Positions 24,502-34,535 of a stretch of 52,835 nucleotides of DNA are shown here, piece after piece (position 1 is the stretch's first letter; each line of letters opens with the position of its first letter). The DNA lies in assembly GCA_017428635.1 (NCBI GenBank), contig JAFRQK010000004.1, positions 1 through 52,835 of the forward strand, given 5' to 3'. The notes beneath the pieces were generated by a model. That model ran no database searches. It saw only the letters and a program-made list of their open reading frames with translations, and had not been told where the DNA came from. Origin of the DNA: Clostridia bacterium. Its GTDB lineage: Bacteria > Bacillota > Clostridia > Oscillospirales > CAG-272. The translations under genes were made by a program, and so were the position numbers.

Positions 24502-25023
24502 TCAGATATAGAACACTCTGCCGTCTTTGCGCGGAGCCGGGTCGGGGGTCGGGCAGTCGGCGTAGCCGATAGCGCAGTGGCCTATACCCTCGTACTCGCC
24601 CTCGACGCCGAGATCCTTCAGGAGTTTCTTGTATTCTTCCGTCTCGAACTCCTCCTTCGCGCGGTGGATCCATATGCTCCCGAGCCCGAGAGAATGCGCG
24701 GCGAGGAGCAGATTCCCCATCACGAGAGAGCCGTCGTAGACTTCGGTCATGACGTCCTTTCTCGCGAGGACGATGAGGACCACGGGCGCGCCGTAAAACG
24801 GGTCGCCCCCTTCCCTTCCCATGACTTTTCCGTTGTCGGCGGCGAGTTTGTCGCGGAACTCTTTGTCCGTCACGGCGACGATGATCGCCGACTGGCGGTT
24901 CATCCCGCTCGGCGCGTAGAGACCCGCCTCGATTATCGCGTCGATATCTTCTTTTTTCGGCATATCGGGTTTGAATTTGCGCACGCTCCTTCTCCCGAGC
25001 ATCGCCTTTATGACTTCGTTCAT
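24502..25023 (-). CDS. Nitroreductase family FMN enzyme
   Basis: A 173-aa protein. GRRSVRKFKPDMP at the N-terminus, YAPSGMNRQS and LGLGSIWIHRA are typical FMN- and NAD(P)H-binding segments of the nitroreductase fold, which acts as a homodimer. It probably reduces nitro compounds, quinones or enoates; the true substrate is unknown. The start at 25023 has AAAGGA 6 bases upstream, better than the ATG nine codons earlier. First gene of the minus-strand operon with its own promoter. Confidence 0.88.
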   Translation of the reverse strand: MNEVIKAMLGRRSVRKFKPDMPKKEDIDAIIEAGLYAPSGMNRQSAIIVAVTDKEFRDKLAADNGKVMGREGGDPFYGAPVVLIVLARKDVMTEVYDGSLVMGNLLLAAHSLGLGSIWIHRAKEEFETEEYKKLLKDLGVEGEYEGIGHCAIGYADCPTPDPAPRKDGRVFYI

Positions 25024-25059
25024 TTCGTTTCCTTTCTTATTTTCTATCATTCCGCTTAT

Positions 25060-25088
25060 ATTTTACCGCCCCTGCCCGCCTCAGTCAA
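25060..25088 (-). promoter_or_regulatory. Promoter of the nitroreductase operon
   Basis: TTGACT (25088-25083) and TAAAAT (25065-25060), 17-bp spacer, reading leftward. Confidence 0.75.
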
Positions 25089-25114
25089 GGGAAACGCCCT
25101 GATTTTAATATAAC

Positions 25115-25143
25115 TTGAATAAATTCTTTATATATGCTATTAT
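25115..25143 (+). promoter_or_regulatory. Promoter of the 2684-aa surface protein gene
   Basis: TTGAAT (25115-25120) and TATTAT (25138-25143), 17-bp spacer, divergent from the nitroreductase promoter. It leaves a leader of about 60 bases. Confidence 0.7.
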
Positions 25144-25212
25144 ACATTTAGATATATTATCAAAAAACCAGCCATCTCGCCGGCGCTCTGCCGGAATAAT
25201 CGGAGGACGGTC

Positions 25213-28200
25213 ATGAAATACTTCAAAAAACTCGTTTCGGCTGCGCTGATCCTGTCTATGCTCGCGGCGCTCGTCCCCGCGACGGTCTTTGCGGCGGGCG
25301 GCCGCTGGAGCGTCTCCTACGACGCGGACGCGTACGGTGAGGGGACGCTGTCGGTCGTTCTGTTCGACGCGGGCGCCGACGCGACGGTCGCGACCGAATG
25401 GACCGATACGGGCAGTTCGATACGTGCGGGCGCGACGGCTGACGAGTTGTTCCGGCGCGGCGCCGACTATTACGCCGTCGTGTCGTACACTCCTTCGGAG
25501 AGCGGCGGCTCCGGGTCGAGCGGCTCGGGCGGCTCGGGCGGGTCATCCGGTCTCACCGACGAACAGATAGAGGCGGAGTTCGACCTTTACTACGCCGCCG
25601 TGTACGGAAAGGAACCTCCGACGCTCGGGATCCCCGACGAGGGTGCGGCAGCCGAGGAGTTGTTCTCATGGTATGAGGCGCTGCTCGAAGAGAACGCTTT
25701 CTGGGTCTGGAACGACGACGAGGAAGAGGGCGCATGGCTCGACAAACTGTCGGTTGAAGAGATCCAAGCGACCGTCAACGACTGGTACGATCCTGACTGG
25801 GACGACTACGACGAGATCGCCCGCGAGTGCGTCGGCGAATACGTTGACGCGTATCTTTATTACTGTTCCGGGTACTTCTCATACGATATATATACCAAGC
25901 GAGCCATAATCGAGGAGTATATCCTGCATCCCGAATACGCGCCTCCGGGATACACGCCTCCGTCCGCCCCGGGCGGCGGGAGCGGAGGGGACGAACCCTC
26001 CGACACGGACAAAACGTGGCGCACCGTTCTGCGCCGTCTGTCCGGATCGGATCTGACGTCGGGCTTCACCGTCGGGGCGAACTTTTTCGACGCGTGCTCG
26101 CCGCTCGAGGTCACGCCCGTTTATGCCGGCCTGAGCTACGATCAGACGACCGGGGCGCAGGTCGAAAGATATTCCGACGTCCGGGCTTACTTCATCGCGG
26201 ACGGTTATACGATACCGGCTCTTCCCGAAAGAGAGGAACCGGACGATGAAGAAGAATACGAACTCGGGGGCGACCCCGAAGAATTGGGATCGGATATAGG
26301 AACGTTCGGCAACCCCTGCGGCACGCTTCCCGCGAACTCTCCGCTTTACGTCTCGCAGGGCGAGATGCTCGTCACGACCGCCTCTGACGCGTGCTCGGAG
26401 ATCATAAACGGTATCGACGCCGATCCTTTCGTCGACTGGGAAAAAGTCACGGTCGGACAGTCCGGCGCGTCGGTCGATTTCACCTCGGGCAGAAGATTCG
26501 TGACGCTGACTGCGGGCGAAGACGGCCTAGGCGACGACTATACCGTATCGCTGACGGTATATCTCACGGGAGGCGAACTCGGATCCGCTGCGGTTTCGGC
26601 CCAGGCAGTCTGTTACGATTTCGATATGACCGACTATTCGATGTCCTACGTAACGCGCCCCCTCAAGGTAAAACCGGGCAGCTACGGCAAAACGCGTCTG
26701 GTCGTGGCGGGCGGCGATCTTTACGAATCGAAGATCATGTTCTGGGAAAAAGAGATCGGGGCGATCCGGAGCGCCGTCTCCCTCACCGTTCCCTCCCGCT
26801 CTCTCGGCGCGGACGCATACACGTCGGAGCTCGTATTCACGTCGCTTGAAACGGGAGAACAGGGACCGTTCTCGGAAGGCGAGACCGTCCGCGGCGATCT
26901 GTTGCTGACGGTCGGCGATTACCGTCTCGTAGGCATAGCTCACGTCAGCGAAGAATCCGTCACGCTCATGACGACGGAGGCGGTCTGGGGCGACGGCGGT
27001 GCTGTGACGGACGCCGGTACAGTCCCGTACTTCACGTTCCAGGCGCCGTCCGCCTCGAAAGAGATGACGGCGACTGCATCGTTCGGAGAAGACTCGCCCG
27101 ACGGGTTCACCGCGTCGGCAACCGCAACCATCCCCGTGGGGGGCGCCGTCGCCGAGACTCCGACGGGATTTTCGGCGACCGCCGAAAACAATACGGTAAC
27201 GTTCTCGTGGGATCCCCTGTCGTTCGACGGGCTCGCGGGTTTCAATATTTACAGAACGGACGCCGACGGCCGGAACAGAGTTCCCGTCGCGACCGCGGCA
27301 AAGAACGCGACGGGCGTATCAGTTTCGATCGACCGCGCCTCGTGGGGACAGAGTCCCTGGTATTTCACGCTCACTGCGGCTGCGGGAGAGAGAGAATCTT
27401 CCGACGCGGGTCCCGTACGCGTGAACGACCCGCTCGCCCCTTTCCGCGGCGTCGGCTCATATACGCTGAAAGACGCGTCGCTCGAAAGCGGTAAAGTCAC
27501 GGTCGCGGAGGGCAAGACCGGCGCGCTCGCGCTTACGTTCACGCCCGACGCCGACGTGACCGCCGACGTGACATCCGTCACGGCGACGCTCAGATATACC
27601 GACATCTCCGGCGCGGCGAAGTCAACTTCCGCGTCGCTCTCGAAAGCGGGCGGCTTCAAGGCGGATCTCGCGATACCGGAAGACGCCGCCGTCCTTCTGT
27701 CCGTCACTTTTACGTGCCGGATCGACGGGACGCCGCTGACGCTCGATACGGCAGACCTCGGAGGTCTTCTCGTCGCGTCCGTATACTCGCTCGTCCTGCC
27801 GACGGGCGACTATCCCCTCTCGGCGTCGTTCGACCGGGCCGTGGCAAAATTCGACCGCGACTCCTATGCGTTCTCTCTGTCGGAAGGCGTACTGAAAGGC
27901 GAAGTCGAGAGAGACGTTCTCGCAAAAGCGAAAGTGACCTTCTATATCGGAAGCGAACCGTTCGCGATGACGGGCGCGCTTTCCGGCCTCAGACGCGACG
28001 GCGATTCGATCTTCGTCACGCCGTCCTCGCTGCCCGACAAGCTGAGACTGACCGCGACCGTCGACGACGGTGCGTCCCCGCTCTCGGGTTCGGCGCATTT
28101 CAAAAACTCACCTGCGGGCGAACAGCCCGTAGTGACCGCGGCGGCGTCCGCCGACGGAGTATCAACGTTCTACGTCGAGAGGACCGGCGGGAGTTCGGCC

Positions 28201-31200
28201 AATATCGTGCTTTCCGTTCTCCCTGTCGAAGGAGCGTATTCGTTCATCCCGTCCGAAGGTGAGGCGATCCTCTCGGAAGACGGGATCCCGTTCGCGCCCG
28301 GCGCCGATCTGTCCGTGTCCGGGACGATCGGGGTCAAGGGTCTCGGCGACGGTTTCGTTTACCTCAACGTCGTGAACGCCGAGGACGGTACCGTCCCGTC
28401 GTTCGACGTCGATTTTGAGATCGTAAAAAACGGCCGCTACGCGCGAACGACCTGGTACCACAGGACCGGGCAACTCGATCTGCTCGATCTTGAACCCGGC
28501 GATGAATGTACGCTGAAAGCGGTCGGATCCCCCGACATGGGTCTGGTCGGAGATCCCGTGGAGTTCCGCGTTCCCGAAAGAGGAACGGGACCCGAAGGAC
28601 TGCCGACCGTAACGTTCATGCGTTCGGTACGCATAGAACTCGACGTGATGCTCTACACCGACGAGCTCGGGACCGGCGCGACCGCGTATGAGCGCGGGAT
28701 CACCGCCGACTTCGACGTGTACTATACGGACCGCGTCACCGGCGAGTGGACGCGAGTCGACGGTTACGTCGTGAGATCTGCGGACGAATCGCTGTACGGT
28801 AAAAAAGGATTCTCCCTGAATTTCACGTCGGACGACGTGGCCTTCCCGAACGTCGATACGGACAAAGGACTCAAACTCGTCTTCGGAACCGAAGCCCGCG
28901 CGACGGGGATGTCGCAGCTTGAAACGATGCGCGATTACCCGTACGAGGGCGAGCGGATAAACCTCGTTTCGGGTCAGACGTTCTACACCGTTCCGTGCGA
29001 TGAAAACGGTGGGATCGAGGCGCGGGGACTGTCCTCTCAGCTCAGGATCACCGGAAACGGCAAGGGAAGCGCCGTCTGGACGGTCAGCGCGATCGAAGAG
29101 GGCGACGGTGCCGTCGTTCCCGCCGAGATCAAGGGTCTGCGCGTCGCGGACACGCCGCGCGTCGAACTGCGCACCGGACGCGCCGTCAGGGGCGACTTTG
29201 TTACCTACGTGTTCAGAAACACGGCGAACGGCTCGCTTCTCAGTCAGTCGTTCGAACTTCCGTACAGAAACGACGGGGCGATCCTGTCGCATATCATAGA
29301 CGGTCTTACCTACGGGGAATACGATATGCTCATGTACGTGGGCACGGGCGACGCGCAGGCGCAGCTTGAAAGACAGTTCGCGTCGGGAGGCGCCGTTTCG
29401 GTGCCCGCTGCGGTCTGCGGAGCCGTCGTCCGCGGCGCGACGCTGACGGAAACCGACGCCGCCGTGCGGCTCGATCTGCCCGCGGAACCCGTAACGAACG
29501 CCCCGGGCATCGGATCGATCACGGTAACGCCCGACAAGGACGCCGCGGTCGCGGGCGAAAGAGTGACGTTCGCCGTTCACCTCGCATGCGTCCCGGGCGG
29601 AACTCTCACGGAAAGAACGCTCGACTTCAACACGTCCGGAAGCCGCTTTGAGATCGACTCGGTCAGCTCGTCACTGCGCGACGGGTCAGGCAGGATCGTC
29701 ACTCCGACGGTAAACGGCACGGATAATCTGATCGTTCCCGAGACCTCGTCCGTCGTCTCCGGCGTCGTGATGGTGTCGGGCAAAGTATCGGCAGCGGGCT
29801 CCGGTATCTCCGCTCATCTCGACGCGGAACGCGGAGCGGTCGATCATTCAAAATACAATTACTGCCGCGGCGTCTGCACGGTCGAGGAGTTCACGTTCTC
29901 TGTCAGAGCGACGACGCTGAGACCCACGGCCGCCGCGTCCGGGCGCGGCGCCGGCAACCGCGACATAACGGCGACGGTCACGTCCGAGACCGATCCCGGC
30001 AGGACCTCGACGCAGACGATCCCCGTCTCCAGATACGGGTACTGGAAAGCGATGATCGAATATCCGACGAACGGGCAGTCCGATACGTTCACGGTAACGT
30101 TCCGCGATTCCGACGGAGTCGTTCTCGGCGAGGGAAGGACCGAATACGTGTCCTCCGGCGTCGTGCCGTCGTGCGTCAGGATCGCATGGATCTTCAACGA
30201 AAAGAGATGCGAGCTGACCGGATTTCCGGACGAGACGGGATCGTTCCCCGCGCTCGACTCCGGTATCCTCACGTTCGACTCCGGCTTCAACCGGACGGGC
30301 GTCTGCGTTGAGATCGAATTCGACGACGAAAACGAGGACGCGTACGGTCTGACCGATGCGAGAAGAGTTCGCGACCCGTATCTGACGGTCACCCCGGAGA
30401 ACGGCAGGTTCTCGTTCGAATACGACTTTTTCGCGCTCGATAAGGAAACTTTCGATCTTTCGATCCCGGAGCTCGGGATCGACGAGAAGGACGTTCCGTA
30501 CGCCACGCGGTACTACACGGTATATAACGCGGCGAACTTCGGCGCGATGTCGATAGACTACGATCTTACCCCCGTTTACGAGCCGGCGACCCGCGACGAC
30601 GGAGCCGCGTCGTTCGGCGGTACCGCGGCACAGGACGCCGAGTTCCGCGAGTTCGGCCGCGCAGTCTCCGCAATGGAAGAGCCGTACGTCGGGGTCGGCA
30701 CGCTCGAGTGCGATTTCGCGGAATTCAACTTCGAGGGCCTTTACCTCAGCGATATCGAGGATGCATACGATCCTCTGACCGATGAAGACGTGCCCGTCAT
30801 CCTGCCCTACTCGGGCGAGGCGCACTTCTCGATCGAAAACGAGATCGAGATCAAACCGGTCGCGCCGTCGGGTACGGCTGAGGCGATCGCAGAACTCTCT
30901 GAAAACGGCGGTTCGCTCTCGCGCTCGTTCGGCGGCGGCAGCTTCATCAAATACGCGGGAGCCGACGAAAAAGCGTACGTCGTCTTGGGTGAAGACGGTA
31001 CCTCCGATCTCGTTCTCGAGACAACGTGGTCGATGCTCGTCGACGTATCGGCGATCCCCGACGGCGCCTCGTCAAGCTCTCCCGTACTCCGTGCGGTCCG
31101 CGCCGCGGCAACGCGCGCGGGAGGCGGCGACGGAGGTATATTCAGCGTCAGCCAGAGCACGAAGGAGACGGTCGGGGGCGTTATGCTCGACATAGCGACC

Positions 31201-33267
31201 AACGCACCGGAGAAACTCATCGACTCGGGCCGTCTTCTCGCGAAAAACGCCGAAGCCGCAAAGTTTGCGAAGGGCTTTGCCGAGGGATTCGGTAACGTGC
31301 TCAACGTCGCCTCCGTCGGAATGACCGCGGCGCTCGAACGCAAAGAGGACAAACAGGCAGAGTCGGCGATGGAAAAACTCATCGCCGAACTCAAGGGCAA
31401 TCTCGACAAGTCGCTCGCTTATTACAACTCGAAACTGACCTGCTACAAGGGAGGCGCGGGAGCCGTTCAGTCCTCTCTCGCAACAATAAGAAAGATGGCG
31501 GACTTCGACTTCGCCGAGATCCTCTCGAACAGCAAGATCAGCAACAAGGCGCTGTCGGGGTTCAATATCGCCGTCTCCGCGACGGGTTTCATTCCGATCC
31601 CGTTCGCAGGGACGGTCATAGGCGCGATCAACGATAAGAACAAAGATCTCGCAAGAGACAATCAGAAGTTCTTCGACGACACCGCCGCATGGCAGGCGTA
31701 TTACAAAGCCGAGACGGCGATGAGAAAAGCGTACGGAAAATACGATCCCGACGCGTGCGAAGAACAAAAACCCGATCCGGTCGACCTGACCGACTGGCTC
31801 AAGGAGAGATCGAAGAACTATTCGCTCGTCGACCCCCCGGCTCCGGTCAAGATCAGATCGAAGAGGATCATCGACCCGTCCGGTACGGTTTACGAGGGAC
31901 TGCTCTCGAATCCTCTCGCGGGCGTCACCGTCTCGATCGAGTATCTCGAAGGCGGCGAATGGAAACTCTGGGAAGAGGCGCCCGACTACAACGATCAGCT
32001 CCCTGAGTACGTCACGGACGCGAGCGGTTTCTACCGCTGGGACGTTCCGGACGGCACGTGGCGCGTCAAATACTTCAAAGAGGGCTACAACGGGAACGAA
32101 GCCGTATACTCGGATGAGATGGACGTTCCGCCCGTGTGGCTCGACGTCAATCAAAACATGATAAGCGCCGATCCGTTCGAGCTGACTTCCGTGCTTACGG
32201 AGACCGGACTGCGTCTTGAATTCTCGAAACCGGTCAAGGCTTCGGATATCGAGGCCGGACTGATTACGCTCGAGTGCGACGGGCAGACGCTCGACGGCGT
32301 CTCCTTCGTTCCGCTCGGAATCGAAGAAGGTCTGACGATGGCGGCGGAGGCGGAAGTACCGCTCGACAGAAATTCATCGTACAGGGTGCGCGTCAACGGA
32401 GTCGCGACGTACGCGGGAACCGTCTGCGCGTTCTTCTGCGACGTCGACGTAACGGCTGCGCCCGAGCGCCTCGTTTGCGCGGCGGTCGCGGCAAGCGTTG
32501 AGGACGGAAGCCGCGTGCCATACGGTACGAAGATCGCGCTGACCTGCGCGACCGAGGGCGTCCGGATCTACTATACGCTCGACGGAACGTGTCCGTGCGA
32601 CGACGAGAGCACGTCAAGGGTGCTTTACACGGAACCGATCACCGTCACCGGGGACACGACGCTGAGAGTTTACGCCGTCCGCGCCGGATATCAGGATTCG
32701 GCGGTCAGGACGTACTCGTTCCTCTGCGACGCGCCCGCCCCGTCGTTCACCGACGTTTCCGAAAACGCGTACTACGCAGCTCCCGTCGCGTGGGCGGTCG
32801 CGAACAGCATAACGAACGGCACGAGCGCGACGAAATTCTCGCCCGACAAAGGATGTACGCGCGGTCAGGTCGTCACTTTCCTGTGGCGCGCGGTGGGGTG
32901 TCCGGAACCCGAGGGATCCGATAATCCTTTCCGCGACGTGGACGCAAAGGACTACTTCTACAAAGCGGTACTGTGGGCGGTCGAAAACGGCATCACCAAA
33001 GGAACGGGCGCAAACACGTTCTCTCCGGGCCAGACTTGCACGAGAGGACAGATCGTCACGTTCCTGTGGCGCGCGTCCGGTTCGCCGTCCGCGGGCTCGG
33101 CGGCCAATCCGTTCGTCGACGTGAGATCCGGAGACTACTTCCGCGACGCCGTTCTCTGGGCGGTCGGGAAAGGTATCACACTCGGTACGGACAAGACTCA
33201 CTTCTCGCCGAAAAGCACGTGCACCAGAGGTCAGGTCGTGACCTTCCTTTACAGAGCGAAAAACTGA
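25213..33267 (+). CDS. 2684-aa secreted SLH-domain surface protein
   Basis: A signal peptide (1-28, ending ATVFA) and a Gly/Ser linker (about 98-113) precede an acidic, Tyr-rich region. A fibronectin type III-like domain begins near 649 (TPTGFSATAENNTVTFSWD). A long beta-rich region follows, with a helical stretch around 2000-2180 (AEAAKFAKGFAEGFGNVLNV), a carboxypeptidase-regulatory-like fold (about 2218-2298), a chitobiase C-terminal-like domain (about 2420-2505) and three SLH domains (2510-2684: FTDVSENAYY, FRDVDAKDYF, FVDVRSGDYF). GGAGG lies 6 bases before the ATG. The SLH domains should bind secondary cell-wall polymer, making it an S-layer-type surface protein. No catalytic motif was recognised. 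Confidence 0.87.
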   Translation: MKYFKKLVSAALILSMLAALVPATVFAAGGRWSVSYDADAYGEGTLSVVLFDAGADATVATEWTDTGSSIRAGATADELFRRGADYYAVVSYTPSESGGSGSSGSGGSGGSSGLTDEQIEAEFDLYYAAVYGKEPPTLGIPDEGAAAEELFSWYEALLEENAFWVWNDDEEEGAWLDKLSVEEIQATVNDWYDPDWDDYDEIARECVGEYVDAYLYYCSGYFSYDIYTKRAIIEEYILHPEYAPPGYTPPSAPGGGSGGDEPSDTDKTWRTVLRRLSGSDLTSGFTVGANFFDACSPLEVTPVYAGLSYDQTTGAQVERYSDVRAYFIADGYTIPALPEREEPDDEEEYELGGDPEELGSDIGTFGNPCGTLPANSPLYVSQGEMLVTTASDACSEIINGIDADPFVDWEKVTVGQSGASVDFTSGRRFVTLTAGEDGLGDDYTVSLTVYLTGGELGSAAVSAQAVCYDFDMTDYSMSYVTRPLKVKPGSYGKTRLVVAGGDLYESKIMFWEKEIGAIRSAVSLTVPSRSLGADAYTSELVFTSLETGEQGPFSEGETVRGDLLLTVGDYRLVGIAHVSEESVTLMTTEAVWGDGGAVTDAGTVPYFTFQAPSASKEMTATASFGEDSPDGFTASATATIPVGGAVAETPTGFSATAENNTVTFSWDPLSFDGLAGFNIYRTDADGRNRVPVATAAKNATGVSVSIDRASWGQSPWYFTLTAAAGERESSDAGPVRVNDPLAPFRGVGSYTLKDASLESGKVTVAEGKTGALALTFTPDADVTADVTSVTATLRYTDISGAAKSTSASLSKAGGFKADLAIPEDAAVLLSVTFTCRIDGTPLTLDTADLGGLLVASVYSLVLPTGDYPLSASFDRAVAKFDRDSYAFSLSEGVLKGEVERDVLAKAKVTFYIGSEPFAMTGALSGLRRDGDSIFVTPSSLPDKLRLTATVDDGASPLSGSAHFKNSPAGEQPVVTAAASADGVSTFYVERTGGSSANIVLSVLPVEGAYSFIPSEGEAILSEDGIPFAPGADLSVSGTIGVKGLGDGFVYLNVVNAEDGTVPSFDVDFEIVKNGRYARTTWYHRTGQLDLLDLEPGDECTLKAVGSPDMGLVGDPVEFRVPERGTGPEGLPTVTFMRSVRIELDVMLYTDELGTGATAYERGITADFDVYYTDRVTGEWTRVDGYVVRSADESLYGKKGFSLNFTSDDVAFPNVDTDKGLKLVFGTEARATGMSQLETMRDYPYEGERINLVSGQTFYTVPCDENGGIEARGLSSQLRITGNGKGSAVWTVSAIEEGDGAVVPAEIKGLRVADTPRVELRTGRAVRGDFVTYVFRNTANGSLLSQSFELPYRNDGAILSHIIDGLTYGEYDMLMYVGTGDAQAQLERQFASGGAVSVPAAVCGAVVRGATLTETDAAVRLDLPAEPVTNAPGIGSITVTPDKDAAVAGERVTFAVHLACVPGGTLTERTLDFNTSGSRFEIDSVSSSLRDGSGRIVTPTVNGTDNLIVPETSSVVSGVVMVSGKVSAAGSGISAHLDAERGAVDHSKYNYCRGVCTVEEFTFSVRATTLRPTAAASGRGAGNRDITATVTSETDPGRTSTQTIPVSRYGYWKAMIEYPTNGQSDTFTVTFRDSDGVVLGEGRTEYVSSGVVPSCVRIAWIFNEKRCELTGFPDETGSFPALDSGILTFDSGFNRTGVCVEIEFDDENEDAYGLTDARRVRDPYLTVTPENGRFSFEYDFFALDKETFDLSIPELGIDEKDVPYATRYYTVYNAANFGAMSIDYDLTPVYEPATRDDGAASFGGTAAQDAEFREFGRAVSAMEEPYVGVGTLECDFAEFNFEGLYLSDIEDAYDPLTDEDVPVILPYSGEAHFSIENEIEIKPVAPSGTAEAIAELSENGGSLSRSFGGGSFIKYAGADEKAYVVLGEDGTSDLVLETTWSMLVDVSAIPDGASSSSPVLRAVRAAATRAGGGDGGIFSVSQSTKETVGGVMLDIATNAPEKLIDSGRLLAKNAEAAKFAKGFAEGFGNVLNVASVGMTAALERKEDKQAESAMEKLIAELKGNLDKSLAYYNSKLTCYKGGAGAVQSSLATIRKMADFDFAEILSNSKISNKALSGFNIAVSATGFIPIPFAGTVIGAINDKNKDLARDNQKFFDDTAAWQAYYKAETAMRKAYGKYDPDACEEQKPDPVDLTDWLKERSKNYSLVDPPAPVKIRSKRIIDPSGTVYEGLLSNPLAGVTVSIEYLEGGEWKLWEEAPDYNDQLPEYVTDASGFYRWDVPDGTWRVKYFKEGYNGNEAVYSDEMDVPPVWLDVNQNMISADPFELTSVLTETGLRLEFSKPVKASDIEAGLITLECDGQTLDGVSFVPLGIEEGLTMAAEAEVPLDRNSSYRVRVNGVATYAGTVCAFFCDVDVTAAPERLVCAAVAASVEDGSRVPYGTKIALTCATEGVRIYYTLDGTCPCDDESTSRVLYTEPITVTGDTTLRVYAVRAGYQDSAVRTYSFLCDAPAPSFTDVSENAYYAAPVAWAVANSITNGTSATKFSPDKGCTRGQVVTFLWRAVGCPEPEGSDNPFRDVDAKDYFYKAVLWAVENGITKGTGANTFSPGQTCTRGQIVTFLWRASGSPSAGSAANPFVDVRSGDYFRDAVLWAVGKGITLGTDKTHFSPKSTCTRGQVVTFLYRAKN

Positions 33268-33279
33268 AGGCGATCATCA

Positions 33280-33318
33280 AAAATCGCCCCGCGGGACGGG
33301 CCCGCGGGGCGATTTTTT
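33280..33318 (+). terminator. Terminator of the 2684-aa surface protein gene
   Basis: AAAATCGCCCCGCGGG (33280-33295) pairs with CCCGCGGGGCGATTTT (33301-33316) around ACGGG, ending in TTTTTT. Confidence 0.88.
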
Positions 33319-33331
33319 CAAGTCGGTCAGA

Positions 33332-33361
33332 TTGACACGGGCGAGGGCTGTATGTTATACT
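33332..33361 (+). promoter_or_regulatory. Promoter of the zinc-ribbon/TPM/GH36 operon
   Basis: TTGACA (33332-33337) and TATACT (33356-33361), 18-bp spacer, about 80 bases before the first start codon. Confidence 0.75.
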
Positions 33362-33442
33362 CATAATGAAATAATAGATCATAACGCTTCGGACGTTTGC
33401 CGTAAAAGCAGCTCCGGGAAAAAGCGGAAAGGATGACAGACG

Positions 33443-34522
33443 ATGAGTGAGAGACTTGAATCGTACAAGTGTCCGTCCTGCAGCGCGCCTCTGAGGTACG
33501 ACCCCTCGGGCAAACTCGTATGCGACTCGTGCAGCAACGAGTACGATCCCGAAGTCATCGAACTGATGGACTCGTACGACAGACAGCAAGCGGAGTTCGA
33601 TTGGGGCGACTATAAGCAGAAACTCGCGGAAAACGCCGAGAGGATCGAAAACAGCGTCGTTTACGTGTGCCGTTCGTGCGGCGCGACCGTCGAAACGGAC
33701 GCTACGACCGCGGCGACGCACTGTCCGTACTGCGATAACGAGATAGTCATTACCGACCGTCTCGAGGGCGGACTTAAACCGGGCGGAGTGATCCCGTTCA
33801 AGATCGACAAGAACCGCGCCATCGATTCGGTCCTGGCGCATTTCAAAGGAAAGAAACTCCTTCCCGGGAACTTCAAGGACAGACACACTCTCGAAAAGAT
33901 CCGCGGCGTGTACGTCCCGTTCTGGCTCTTTGACGCCGGAGTGGACGGTACGATGGTCATGGACGCGACGAAGGTCAGAATGTGGTCCGATTCGCGTTAC
34001 GATTACACTGAGACGAAACACTATCTGCTCTCCGTCAGCGGATCGATGGATTTCGCGGGAGTTCCGGTCGACGCTTCGACGAAGATGGACAACGACGTGA
34101 TGGACGCGCTCGAACCGTTCGACTATTCCGAGATGAGAGACTTCGATCCCGTGTATCTTTCGGGCTTTCTCGCCGACCGCTTCGACGAGGATCCCGACGT
34201 GAGCATACCCCGCGCCAACGAGAGAATGGAAAACAGCGCGGAGAGCGTGATCCGCTCGGAAGCGAGCGACTTCACCACCGTCAGCGTGAGGAAGAGTCTT
34301 ATGCGCCTGACCCATCCTACGGTCAGATACGTGATGCTCCCCGTTTACGTTCTCAACGTGAAATACAATGAAAAGAATTACAGATTCGCAGTCAACGGAC
34401 AGACCGGGAAGGTCGTCGGAGAACTGCCGATAAGCAAACTGAAATCGTGGCTGTACTTCGGCGGCTGGCTGGTAGGCCTCGGCGCGATAGTTTCGCTTAT
34501 TGCGTATTTCTTATTCAGGTGA
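33443..34522 (+). CDS. Double zinc-ribbon protein with a C-terminal membrane anchor
   Basis: A 359-aa protein. Two zinc ribbons occupy the N-terminus: CPSC...CDSC (about 10-30) and CRSC...CPYC (about 75-97). The central 200 residues resemble a family of bacterial TFIIB-zinc-ribbon-like proteins (VIPFKIDKNRA, RGVYVPFWLFDA). A single transmembrane helix (about 336-357, YFGGWLVGLGAIVSLIAYFLF) ends the chain, so the bulk is cytoplasmic and tail-anchored. Function unknown. The stop is 13 bases before the TPM-domain gene; such pairs suggest that the two proteins act together at the membrane. Confidence 0.8.
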   Translation: MSERLESYKCPSCSAPLRYDPSGKLVCDSCSNEYDPEVIELMDSYDRQQAEFDWGDYKQKLAENAERIENSVVYVCRSCGATVETDATTAATHCPYCDNEIVITDRLEGGLKPGGVIPFKIDKNRAIDSVLAHFKGKKLLPGNFKDRHTLEKIRGVYVPFWLFDAGVDGTMVMDATKVRMWSDSRYDYTETKHYLLSVSGSMDFAGVPVDASTKMDNDVMDALEPFDYSEMRDFDPVYLSGFLADRFDEDPDVSIPRANERMENSAESVIRSEASDFTTVSVRKSLMRLTHPTVRYVMLPVYVLNVKYNEKNYRFAVNGQTGKVVGELPISKLKSWLYFGGWLVGLGAIVSLIAYFLFR

Positions 34523-34535
34523 GGGGGTGACGTTG

